Source: Lumbricus terrestris
Taxonomy: Eukaryota; Annelida; Clitellata; Crassiclitellata; Lumbricidae
Length of the DNA stretch: 64,000 nucleotides
NCBI GenBank assembly: GCA_949752735.1
Contig: OX457036.1
Span: 90,739,908-90,803,907, forward strand
Direction: 5' to 3'
In this document: positions 14,213 to 26,200 of the stretch, piece after piece
How the letters are laid out: every line of letters starts with the position of its first letter
Numbering within the stretch: position 1 is the first letter of the stretch
The notes under the pieces: generated by a model
The model's input: the letters and a program-made list of their open reading frames with translations, nothing else
Told to the model about the DNA's origin: nothing
Database searches by the model: none
Translations under genes and position numbers: made by a program

Positions 14213-17200
14213 GGTGCCACTTGACAATCTGAATCGCTACGGCAACCATGTCTTTGCCCCAACATGATGTTTTCTTCAGATCGCTTCTGTGCCATATTAT
14301 CATGCCTAAGTGATGCTATCTAATTAGAACTGATTTTTTCTGCTGATAAACTAACTTATTATATGAATACTATGTGTAGCATATAGACATATGCTATTTG
14401 ATAAACGAGTGAAACTGCTGCTGTCTTTGCTCACAGGGGGTATGCCTCAACCTCTTGAAGATGCACACGTGAAGCCGCTGAGTTTGGGGAGCATGTTGCG
14501 TGATGATGGTAAAACTAGTGATTTAATTATTAGAAAATTTACGCCAGAGACATGTCTGTAGGATACAAAGCAAGGACTGACTTATAATGAGATGATGTTA
14601 TAGCTGCACTTACTTTGGTTGCAATGTCCATATTGACCTTGACTCTTTCGCGCATTAATCAGTTACAATCTGTTCTTAATGCCACCTTTATCTTAGGGGC
14701 TTTATGTGCCAGTTCTGTCTGTTCCAGGTCATAGATTCCTTCGTTCTGCCATGCAAGCTGACCTTGAAGTCCCTGTGGCTGGAACTTCCACAGCGCTGCA
14801 TAAAAGCTTTGCTGTCGTCGGTCCATCTTTTTGAAATAAGTTATCCAGCAGTTCCCATAATGAACTTCTTGGTCTTTCTTTGCCCTTTATTCACAAGCAT
14901 TTGAAAACCATTCTCTTTGATTGTGGATCAGTGCAGTAAGGTCGGGTGCACCTCTGAGGATTTTCTGCGTAAGTGGTGCTATATAAATGCATGATTATGA
15001 TTACGATTGTGTGATATCAGACTTCATGTTCTTGTGGACCTGTTTACATGCAGTCATTTAAAGCAACAGTCACTTGAACCACTGGTTCAGAGGGCTATGA
15101 TGAAACTAAGTAGTGTGTGTTTAAATATATAATCTTAGTGTGGCGAGAAAGCTCAAAGACTCTGCATAGTGTGAGGGCACTAGCAGTTGGCCTGCTATTA
15201 GACAATTTCTTCAAGAGACCTTCTCAGAGTCATACTTGACCTACTATCATTCACCCATTAATTGACAAACCGTAGGAAGATCAATGAGAAGAGAATTGCA
15301 GTAGTCAATCCAAGAACATAATAAAGGCATGAATTAAGGTAGTGAAGATGGGGGGGAGTGGAGACAGAGCGACTATTGAGCAAAGGAGCCTTGGCTTGGT
15401 AGAGATGTTCGAAAATGTTAGCAAGGAAAGCAAAAGTCTTATGGTGGAGCACGCTCGTTTTCATACTCACAAGCCCTTGCGTCAACAGCGGACAATTTGA
15501 ATGTATTTTATTTGGATTAGGCTGCAGAATCTTGACATGACGACTACTGCCAACACAACATTCTACTGCCAACACAACATTCTACTGCCAACACAACATT
15601 CTGCAGCTGGCTGACGTCTTCTGTGGAGCGTCACAACTGCAAATGATTGCATTCAACTCCAACAAATGATCTAATTTTCTGTTGCAGTATCTTGTTGTTG
15701 TGTTCAATAAATGATGCAATTTCCCATCACATTTGAGAGAGATGTGATCACATGCTGCCATGGACGTGAAGCCCAGTTTGATTTGTTGCTAGCACTAAGA
15801 ATAAAAGTGCATTTGTTGTTATCGTTGAATTTCATTGATGTGGTTCTGTGAGTGTTTTTAAAGTCAGTTTTCTTTATATTTTAGATGAGGATTGTGGCTT
15901 TGGTCTGTTTGATGGGGGTAGGTTCACATGACATGTTTGATAGCATAATTTATAAAGTCCTTTAGGGAAAAACTTGCAGGTTCCCGCAAAACATTTGTAG
16001 GTAAAAGTAGTAGATAAAATTGAATGGTACTTCAGTATAATATTATCTGTTTGCATGTATTTATCAGGAGATTTCCTAATAGATACATCTACAGTTCAAA
16101 AAGTGCTACGAATGACTGAGAAACCAATGCAGTTTGTCATAATTATGAGCACTTTGTTGTGCCTGAAGGCAGATAGAAAGGTCCGATTCGGAGGCCAGAT
16201 GGCCAGAGTAGATGTCAATGCGGGTGCCGTTTTGGAAGGTGGAGGATACGAGGATCAGATGGCATCCATGACAGCCATTTTCGCTTGGCAGGATGAGTGG
16301 ATAAGTGCAACTGTAGCCTCACCAATTTCCTCAGCATCACATTTTTTAAAGTATCCACCATAGCCATCTGTCTAGCTCCTCGCTCAACTAACTCTCTGGA
16401 TCTTGACCCTCTGCCTATCAACTTAATTGAGCGCCTGTGAATAAGCTGGATCCTGCGGCTTAGCTTTTGTGGGCACTGGCGGCACAGTTTCATAGAAAGA
16501 TATTATTTTCTACAATTTTTTCTGTCATCATGATTCTTTTCTAATTTATTATTACTATTCCACAAAATGGTCTTAATTAATTCAATGACCGATAGTAATA
16601 ATAAATTAGAAACTGCATTGGTTTCTCAGTCATTCGTAGTACTTTTTGAACTGTTGAAAATGATCCAACCGAGCACCTTACATGAAAACCTTGTTGAGCA
16701 GGTAAAAAGATCTAACAGAGCTAGGACCGTGTATGAAAACTTTATTAGGCAAAAAAAGGCTTAACAAAGCCAGAACCATAATTGAAAACCTTGCTAAGCA
16801 AGAAGTGGACCTAACAAAGCTAGAAACTATGCTGTAAATGTCTGGTATACTTGGTGGAATTGCACAATATGCATCCTACTTCATTCTTGGGCTCTTTGTT
16901 GTCTGGAACAGTTTCAAATTGCTTGTCCACGGTGCCTTCGTCTTTGGACCTTCTTCCGAGTACTGGCATTCGCAGGGGAATCATTCCAATTGCACAGCTT
17001 TAATTTTATATATTTTCCATTCAAAGATTCAAAGACTATTTTCTGTTTCTATATTGGCCTCTTTGTCTCTGATCTCAGTTGGATCTTCTCCGTGTCCTGA
17101 GGTTACAATTGAGGAACCATGCAAGCGCGAGGCAGGGAACCTCGGATCTAGTGTGCGTCTTGGCAGAGCATGTGAATATAAAGAAGCACTGCTTCTGTTA

Positions 17201-20200
17201 TTAGCTTTGTGAAAGAAACTGGGTGGTGAAAATAATTCTTTCTGAACTGAATTTCCGAGTGCCAAAACCCATTGCATTTTAAGGTGTAGTTTTTGGTTAT
17301 TGAATCAGGTGTGCTGATGTGAGGTTCAACATAAGTTGCATGATTTGCATTAATCATGAGTAATCTTATATATATATAATTATATATATATATATATTGT
17401 ACAGGTTCTCGGCCGTCTAAGAGGTATGACTATTGAAAAATAAGGTCCCACTTTGTAAAAATAAGATCGATTTATTCACAGAAGCAATATTTACAGCGAA
17501 ATAACAAATGTTACCGTCTAGAAGAACCAAGTCGACAGACCAGACGAAGCAGAACGGACGACAGTCCAGCAGACAACGGCTAACGAAGCCCAAGGCAGAC
17601 GGATGAGCTGCCAGGACACCAACGAGGTGTAGATGGCGACGTAGAAGAAAACGACCACAGCAAGAACACGCTCAACAGGAGACATCGACCACTCGCCTCA
17701 CAAACCACCACAACCGCAGGACAGGGACGTTACCCACTAAAGCAGAAGCTTAAATAGGCAAAGTCTCAACCTCACGTGACCCACGTGACCCAAGTCAGAA
17801 AGAGTACGGAAGAGCAGAAGGACCGTAGACACCTAATGGCTACATATCCCCCTCCCAAAAGCTTGAGGAGTCCTGAGGGGACGACGAAAAACAGTAATCA
17901 AGCGCTACGCCTAGAAGTCCATATCAGAAGGAATCGCAAAGTACTATATCGTTACAAGAAGCATACTAAGCAATTCGCAACAACTAACGCAGCACAAAAT
18001 CACTACATAAAGCAACATACTAAGCAACTGAGAGTTCATATAAATCAAAGTACTTCAAAAGTTCGAATCATATAAACTACAAACACGAAAAAATAATTTG
18101 GACACTCAAGGTGTATCAAAAATGAGCCAAATATTTTAACATAACATTGGCCAAAGCCAAACGAGACTAACTAGAACAGTGTCAACCACTGCAGACTAAC
18201 ATAGAATCTAATCCCCAACAAGAACCCCCAACTCTTTGACGACTTTGAAGATTCCACCACTTTTTCTGGAAAGTGTTTCCGAGCCGCACACAAGACACTC
18301 ACTGAAGTGTTCATTGCGAAACGTTCACTTGACTGACGCACTTATTTGACACTGAGATGACTTTCCTTTATGACTGTTGAATTGACATGACTTTTTCTTT
18401 GAATGTATTTGACTGTCGATAGCATCTGACAACTGAGAAGGACGGCTTAGAATGTCTGGCAGAACATTTAACTGGCCAGGCCTATGCCGAATATCAAGAT
18501 TGAATTGTTCCAGTTCCAGACTCCAGCGAAGAAGTTTCATGTTTTTATTGGCCATCTGACGGATGAACTGTAACGGCTTGTGATCGGTGTACACAAGGAC
18601 CAGTGATGACCCAAAGTAGACACTGAAGGCTCGCAACGCCACCATCAGTGCCAACGCTTCCTTCTCAATGGTTGAGTATCGAACCTCATGCGTCAGCAGC
18701 TTTCGGCTTATGTAGCAGATCGGATGTTCCAGTTCCTCGTGCATCTGAAACAAGCAGGCTCCCACACAGAATTGAGATGCGTCAACACCAACACAAAACT
18801 GTTTAGAGAAGTCAGGAGGTATAAGAATAGGTCGAGAAGCAAGACGAGATTTCAAATCCACAAAGGCACTCTCTGCTTCCTCATTCCAACGAAAAGGAAT
18901 CCCTTTCTTCGTTAACGCCGTAAGCGGCAAAGCAATGTCAGAGTAATGAGGTAAATAACGCTTATAATACCCTGCAAGCCCAAGAAACGATTGCACCTGC
19001 TTCTTATTGCATGGCCTGGAAAAACGCAACACCGCTTCCACCTTCTTTACCCGTGGCTGAACACCATCCACTCCAATGTGGTGACCCAAAAAATCCACTT
19101 CCGCATTTGCAAACACACATTTAGCTAAATTCAAAGTCAAACATGCATCCGCAATCCTACTTAACACCTTACGCAAGTGTACCAAATGATCAGACCATTC
19201 CAAACTGAAAATAATAATATCATCCAGATATGCATCACAAAACTCATCCATTCCATTCAACACCTTCGTAATTAATCTAGAAAATGAGGCAGGCGCATTT
19301 TTCAATCCGAAGCTCATGTACTTCCACTGATAATGACCCTTCGGGGTTACAAAAGCAGTCAACGGGACTGAATCAGGATGCATTGGAATCTGCCAATACC
19401 CTTTTGTCATATCCAGTTTTGTCAAATACCGGGACTTTCCAAGTCGATCAATTAAGACCTCCACCCGGGGCATCGGAAATGGATCCGCTACGGACAACCC
19501 ATTAAGTTTCCTGAAATCCGAACATAAGCGATCCGTACCGTCTGGCTTAGGAACCATAACAATCGGAGCCGCCCAAGGACTTTCAGATTCCTCAATGATC
19601 CCAGCCTTCAACAACTGTTCCACCTCTTTCTCCACCTTAGCCATCCGCTCAGGATTCAACCTGTAAGGCGATTGTCGAACAGGACGAGCACCTTCGACCA
19701 ATTCAATCTTATGAGACACCATGTTGGTTTTCCCCGGTGACTTACTAAAGACATGCGCAAAGTCATACAAAACATCGCGCAATTCATCACGACATTCAGC
19801 AGACACATCACATTGTAAGACCTTATCCTCTAAAGTCAACTCAGTCACCTTCACCTCCGTATCCACCAACAACACAGAAGCAATCACATCATCTCTCGGT
19901 ACATCATGCATCACATCATCTCTCAGTACATCATGCATCACATCAGCACGATCCACATACCGATTCATCAAATTAACATGCACCACCCGTTCCGTTTTTC
20001 TCCTATCCGGCGTACATACCAAATAATCAACCGGACCCAGTCGACGCAACACCACATAAGGTCCACAATATTTGGCTTGTAAAGGTTTACCCACCAAAGG
20101 AATCAAAAGTAACACCTTTTCACCTTCTTCAAACGTCACAGCCCTCGAATGTTTATCATAAATTTGCTTCGACTTAGCCTTAGCAAGAACAGCATTTTCA

Positions 20201-23200
20201 CTTGCCATGTGCAACCCAACACGCATACGCTCACGCAACTGCAAGACATATTCAATTACATTCTTTCCAGAAACTTCATTAGCAACATCTTTTGACAACC
20301 ATGCCTCTTTCATTAACTGAAGCATGCCACGTACATCACGACCATACATTAAATCAAAGGCAGAAAAGCCAGTACTCTGTACAGGAACCTCCCTGTACGC
20401 AAACAAAATCCAAGGGAGTATTGTATCCCACGAACCCGGATACGTTTCAGCCACCGCTTTCAACATATCTTTCATGGTACGATGAAATCTTTCACACGAA
20501 GCATTCGACTGTGGTCTGTAAGGACTAGTCTTCAATTGTACAATGCCACATTCATGCACAAATACTTGCATCAAATCAGACATGAACTCACTGCCACAAT
20601 CAGACAGAATTTCTTTCGGAAAACCGAACATCGTAAACACCTCACACAAACATTTCGCAACATCTTGTGCCGTATGCGTCTTTAAAGGAAACGCAAATGG
20701 GAAATGTGACGCTAAATCAATCACAGTCAGGATAAATCTATTACCCGTCAAGTCACAAACACTCAAAGGACCCACGATATCCATTGCTAATCTTTCAAAC
20801 ACTTCTTGCATAACAGGCACACTGACCATGGGCGCTCTATAATTCTTATTGCCTTTACCCAACCGCTGACAAACATCACATGAACGACAATACTCACGCA
20901 CATCCTTATTGACTAATGGCCACCAAAAGTGTTTCAACAGTCTGTCCAATGTCTTCTGTGTTCCCAGATGACCCGACGCTGGTATATCATGTGCCACATG
21001 CAACAATTTCATACGCAACTGACGTGGAACCACAATTTGTGACACACCCTGCCCAAACGGAGTTAACTTGTCGTCCCACCGACGTACCAACACACCTTCC
21101 ACCAACTCATACGGTTGTACACGCTCATCGTCGGTCAATTTATTTTCGGCCAGTGCAAACAGTGGACCCAAATCTGGACAATTTCTTTGCCTCATAATTA
21201 ATTCCGATCTTGGAACACAGAGATCCGTCCAGTCGTTGTCAACAATTTCATTCGACTCGAATAAAGCCTCTAAATCACCCGCTTCTAAAATCGCTTGGTC
21301 ATTTGACGCACCCATTAAATCACCTGTCATTAATGCCCGATCGACCGACTCTGCACTATGACCCAGACTCGTCGTCTCCACGCGCCTCGGTTCAATGCAC
21401 ACATCGCTCGCTGTCGCACTGCGTTCCTCTGCATATTGTTTAGCTTTAGCCCTGGTCGTAATAGCCACATCAACCACATCACCAGCCAGCGCTATATCAT
21501 TTCCAATAACCACGTGAACAGATTGCATGGGAAGAAAATCCATTAGACAACACAAAATTTCTCCCTGCACGAAAGCACAATCCACATTCAACTTCACAAG
21601 TGGGCGCTCCATAATTTGACCCGAAATACCTCTCAGAAGGCGTGTCTCGTTCAAATTCACAAAATCACGTTCATTCAACCATTCAGCCGAAACTAACGAT
21701 TGTAAACAACCTGAGTCTCTCAGAAAAACCCCATCCTTGCGTTCATTCACATCATTAATCACACAACCATTTACACAAAACGGAGCATACATTTTATCTA
21801 CATTGTCAATAGGCTTCTGAAAACTCTGTTCCTTAACAGGTGCCGACATAGTTTGTACCAAGCCCACGGGTTTCGAACCCCTCCAATTTTCAATTTCAGG
21901 CCCCTCCTTACGTTGTAATTTCCTGCACTGGGACCTCACGTGACCAGCAATTCTACAGAACGAGCACGTGACCTGCTCCCCAAAGCCATCCACGTCATCA
22001 TTTTTACGATTATTCTGTTTAAAGCCATACGTCCCTCTTGGAGGCGAACGCTTACTCCATTTCGAATCCTGGCGCACCCCTTCCTTGTGCCATGTGCCCT
22101 GACGCTCCCACACGTCTTTCTTCTCACTATCGTCACATGAGAAGCGGTTTGTACGCTCAGAAAAATTTCTTTGGAATCCCCGAGCATAATTACTCGGCCC
22201 CTGTTTATACAAAACAGCGTATTCATCTGCCATACGAGCAGCACTCGCTACACTTTCAGGATTTTTATCCAAAAGCCACTTGTGTACTTCTAGCGGCAAC
22301 GCTTGTACAAATTGCTCCATCTGAATGACCTCTTTAAATTTAGCCAAATCATCCCACGAATTTGTACCCTCTATCCAACGTTGAAAAGGTATCTGCAATC
22401 GATACGCGTAATTTGCGAAAGTCTCCCGTGTCTCTTTTTTCAACCCCCGAAATTTCTTCCGATAGAACTCAGGTATCCGTTCATAAGCTGTGAGAAGCGT
22501 GGTTTTAACAACATCATACTGAACACAATCCTCCAAAGACAAAGACGCAAATACATTTGCCGCCTTTCCCGTCAGTTGTGGCTGCAGAAGGGATGACCAC
22601 TTCTCAATCGGAATATTATGCAAAGCCATTGCCTGTTCGAATGCCGCAAAATACTGTTCTTTATCCGAGGGGTCAAATTTAGGAACAAATTTCAACGCTG
22701 CCCCAAAACGAAAATCTTCCTTGTTCTGCGCAGGACGGTCGGTCACAGGTCGTTCTGCACCACCTCCTAATTCCAGTCTCCTCATTTCAAGATCCATATT
22801 CATCCGTTTTTCCTCTAAGTCAAATCTCCTTTTCGTCTCCTCGGCTTCCGCCTCCATCTTCAATTTCTTTTCCTCGGCCTCCGCCTCCATTCTCAATTTC
22901 TTTTCCTCGGCCTCCGCCGCCATCTTCAATTTCTTTTCCTCGGCCTCCGCCTCCATTCTCAATTTCTTTTCCTCGGCCTCCGCCGCCATCTTCATTTTCT
23001 TTTCCTCGGCCTCCGCCTCCATTCTCAATTTCTTTTCCTCGGCCTCCGCCGCCATCTTCATTTTCTCTTTCTCCATTTCCCACTCAAATGCTCGGTCCTC
23101 CTTAAATTTTAATCGTTCCAATTCGACTGCCTCTCTCTTAGCTTGTGCCCTAAGCTTCCATTCCTCACTTCCTTGCTTAGGCGACAACGCTTTTCTCGCC

Positions 23201-26200
23201 AACTTCAGTAATTGAGCTTTCGTTAAACCCTTAACGTCCTCACCCAACGACGCACAATACTGTTTCAAATCGTCTAAATTCAATTCCAGAATCTCGTCCC
23301 AATCAAGGACATCACCTTCCGCGTTAGACGCCATAATAGTCTAACTGCGCAGACCACGGAGACCAAAATTCTCCCCAAAATTCACAATTCTACCGACAGT
23401 TCACTTCAAAACCGTCTTACATGCGAAACACGCACAAAATTTCTGCCAACGCACGAAATTCAAATATAGCCCAGGCCCCCAAAACTAAATGCGACACCGC
23501 AAAATTTCCGAAAAAATAACGGCAAATTCTCTCAAAATTTCCCAACGGAATTACTCGAACGAACATTCACCAAAAACGCCCAAAACGAGCACAAGAAGGA
23601 TGGGCCCCCATTTGTAAAGGTTCTCGGCCGTCTAAGAGGTATGACTATTGAAAAATAAGGTCCCACTTTGTAAAAATAAGATCGATTTATTCACAGAAGC
23701 AATATTTACAGCGAAATAACAAATGTTACCGTCTAGAAGAACCAAGTCGACAGACCAGACGAAGCAGAACGGACGACAGTCCAGCAGACAACGGCTAACG
23801 AAGCCCAAGGCAGACGGATGAGCTGCCAGGACACCAACGAGGTGTAGATGGCGACGTAGAAGAAAACGACCAAAGCAAGAACACGCTCAACAGGAGACAT
23901 CGACCACTCGCCTCACAAACCACCACAACCGCAGGACAGGGACGTTACCCACTAAAGCAGAAGCTTAAATAGGCAAAGTCTCAACCTCACGTGACCCACG
24001 TGACCCAAGTCAGAAAGAGTACGGAAGAGCAGAAGGACCGTAGACACCTAATGGCTACAATATATATTCATGTTCACTTGCTCAGCCTGTTGTCATCATC
24101 ATTGCGATCGAAAATTGTTTTCGAAACAGTCATGTGGTTTGTGCAATGGACTGCACCTATAGATCATTTTAGATACTATTTCAGTAGTTTTTATACAAAT
24201 TACTGCTTGCTATTCTATTTAAATGGTCGGCCTGTCTGTTTACCCCAATTGTGGTTTTACTAAATACGCAGATTACATCATGACATATGAAACTTTTGCA
24301 TACTAGTTCATCAGATGCCTGCGAAAGAGCTATAAAAATGGTATGTTCAGCATGTCATACTTGCAGACTTTTGTGTGGTACATTGTAGTCGCTTTGAAGA
24401 AGAAATCAGAAATTGTAAGCTTCCGGAGTGATGAACAAGAGAGAGTTCCACTTGCAGAAAGTAAGAAATTAACTGTACTTTTATAAAATAAGCTTCAAAA
24501 ACCTCTTTGAGTGCGATCTTGGGAGCCATAGCAAGAATTTTCTTTGAATTGAGACAAGGTTATTATGATGCTGTTTTTTATGGTTGAACTAATGTTGAAC
24601 AATATTTCGTGTGCGTCATGTAAAAGAAGTTAATTTAAATGAAGACAGCATTTCAGATTTTCTGTTGCGCATTGTACTATATTGGTCTCTTTGTTTCTGA
24701 TCTCAAGTGTATCTTCTCCTTATTGTGAGATTACAACTGAGGAACCAAGCAAGCGCTTGGCAGATAGCCTCGGATCTAGTGTGCCTATGAGCAAAAAACG
24801 TGAGTGCAAAGAAGCACTGCTTCTTTTATTGGCTTTGTGAAAGAAACTGACCATTGATCTTGCGCATCTAACGAAACACAAAAATATTTGGTTGCTGCTT
24901 CTCATTTTTTAGTTACGTTCGGCTAAAAACGTTAGTTTGTGTTAGCTTCCTTCTTAGGGCTGCCAACTTTTGATTTTGCCATTCCGGGACGCCTTCAGCC
25001 ACTCCATGTGCCATTACCAATTTACACAATCTAGGCCTACAGAAGCGCATAATGTAACAAACGTTGTGTCAGTCCAGTATAGAATCTACATCTACAATCC
25101 ACTAAAAAGTCCTTAATAATTTCAGACAAATCATCAAAAGACATAATTTTATAGCTTAAATTTAAGACAAAAATCAACCTGAAGAACAAGCATTTCAAAC
25201 TCCAGTCTTATCAGAGTAAGACTTATGAGCCCAAATTGAGGAAAGTTCTACGACCGGAGAGCAGAATTTATATTAAACTTAGGGCCTATACTAATATATT
25301 ATAGGACCTATTTTTATGTGCAGTTCCAGAACACTGGGCACAAAGTCGCAGAAATCAGCACATGTCATGCTAGCAGTTGTGCTTTAATAAACCGGTGAAC
25401 TCTCGGTGCTCGGGTAATTGCGATTGTTAGACAACAGATCGTTCATAATGCTGAACGCTCTCTCGCAAAAAGCATTAAAACTGGACACAATATTTGCTAA
25501 ACCGAAAACCGAGTGTCAGTGATTTGTAAAATTTTGAAGATTGTAACTTCCGATGTTCAGCCAACAATTAATGTAATGTATAGGCTTTATAGAGAGCAGA
25601 ACATAAAAATCATCGTATAAATGGCTGAGTTTAATTGGAACAATAATTGTGCTAAGTGAATCTCGATCTGGACCAAATTCCGGGACAATTTGAGATCAAT
25701 CCGGGACACGGGACGCACAGGGTCGATTCCGGGACTGTCCCGGCGAATCCGGGACGGTTAGCAGCCCTATTCCTTCTGCTCGCAGTGACGAACGTGTGAC
25801 ATCCGGTTCAGCCTGTAACAGTAATAACTTTTTAGATGATTTATCAACTAAGCTGGCAGACAATCCTCATTTGAAGTAATATATAATTATATATATTTAT
25901 ATACATGTATATGTTTTATTGAGAAAATAACAGCAGTCGTCATAGCACAGCAGTTAACAAACGTCAGGAGATGAGCAGATAAAGCCTAATTAACAATTTT
26001 TGAAAACATTCGTAATATGAAGTTAGCACAGGGACTTCCATTCATAGACATGGACAATTTGATCAGAAACTCAACTTTATACGACCACTCAAACTCACAA
26101 AAATTCTAGTAGCAAAGTAAGACTTCAGGTGAGGTCTCGTGAACTAGATGCTGACCAATCATCCACACAAAACCTCTCTTCATTTCAAAACATGTTGAGA

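Larger units (their letters stand above)
13412..14990 (+). repeat. C-type module, copy 1 (partners about 27884-32250 and 35870-39290)
   Basis: Shared landmarks in all three: tctgatcggttata-type start, the cttgacaatcttaatcgctatggcaaccac-like block, the C exon, and (in two) the block ending gatcagttacaa. Copy 2 gained two minisatellites; copy 3 gained the 36744 hAT element. Confidence 0.75.
17398..24059 (-). mobile_element. Gmr1-like Ty3/gypsy LTR retrotransposon, full length
   Basis: Two 447-bp LTRs (TG...CA) bound a 6662-bp element transcribed on the minus strand. They differ at two positions that I found. One long gag-pol frame lies between them. A PBS-like TGGGGGCCCATCC sits two bases inside the 5' LTR (right side) and a polypurine tract inside the 3' LTR (left side). 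The flanks ATAT/ATAT would be a 4-bp target duplication but lie in a TA repeat, so this is ambiguous. It is inserted in an intron of the PARP4-like gene in antisense orientation. All main signals are present, so it may still be competent or only recently inactive. Confidence 0.92.

Noticed and set aside
14058..14267. Poly-Asp frame as an acidic protein
   Set aside because: It is the GAT repeat in an intron module, with no conserved flanks or exon signals.
22820..23083. Minus-strand Gly/Glu-rich 87-codon frame and the plus-strand Ser/Phe-rich frame 22721-23215
   Set aside because: They are shadows of the coiled-coil coding repeat of gag-pol in other frames.
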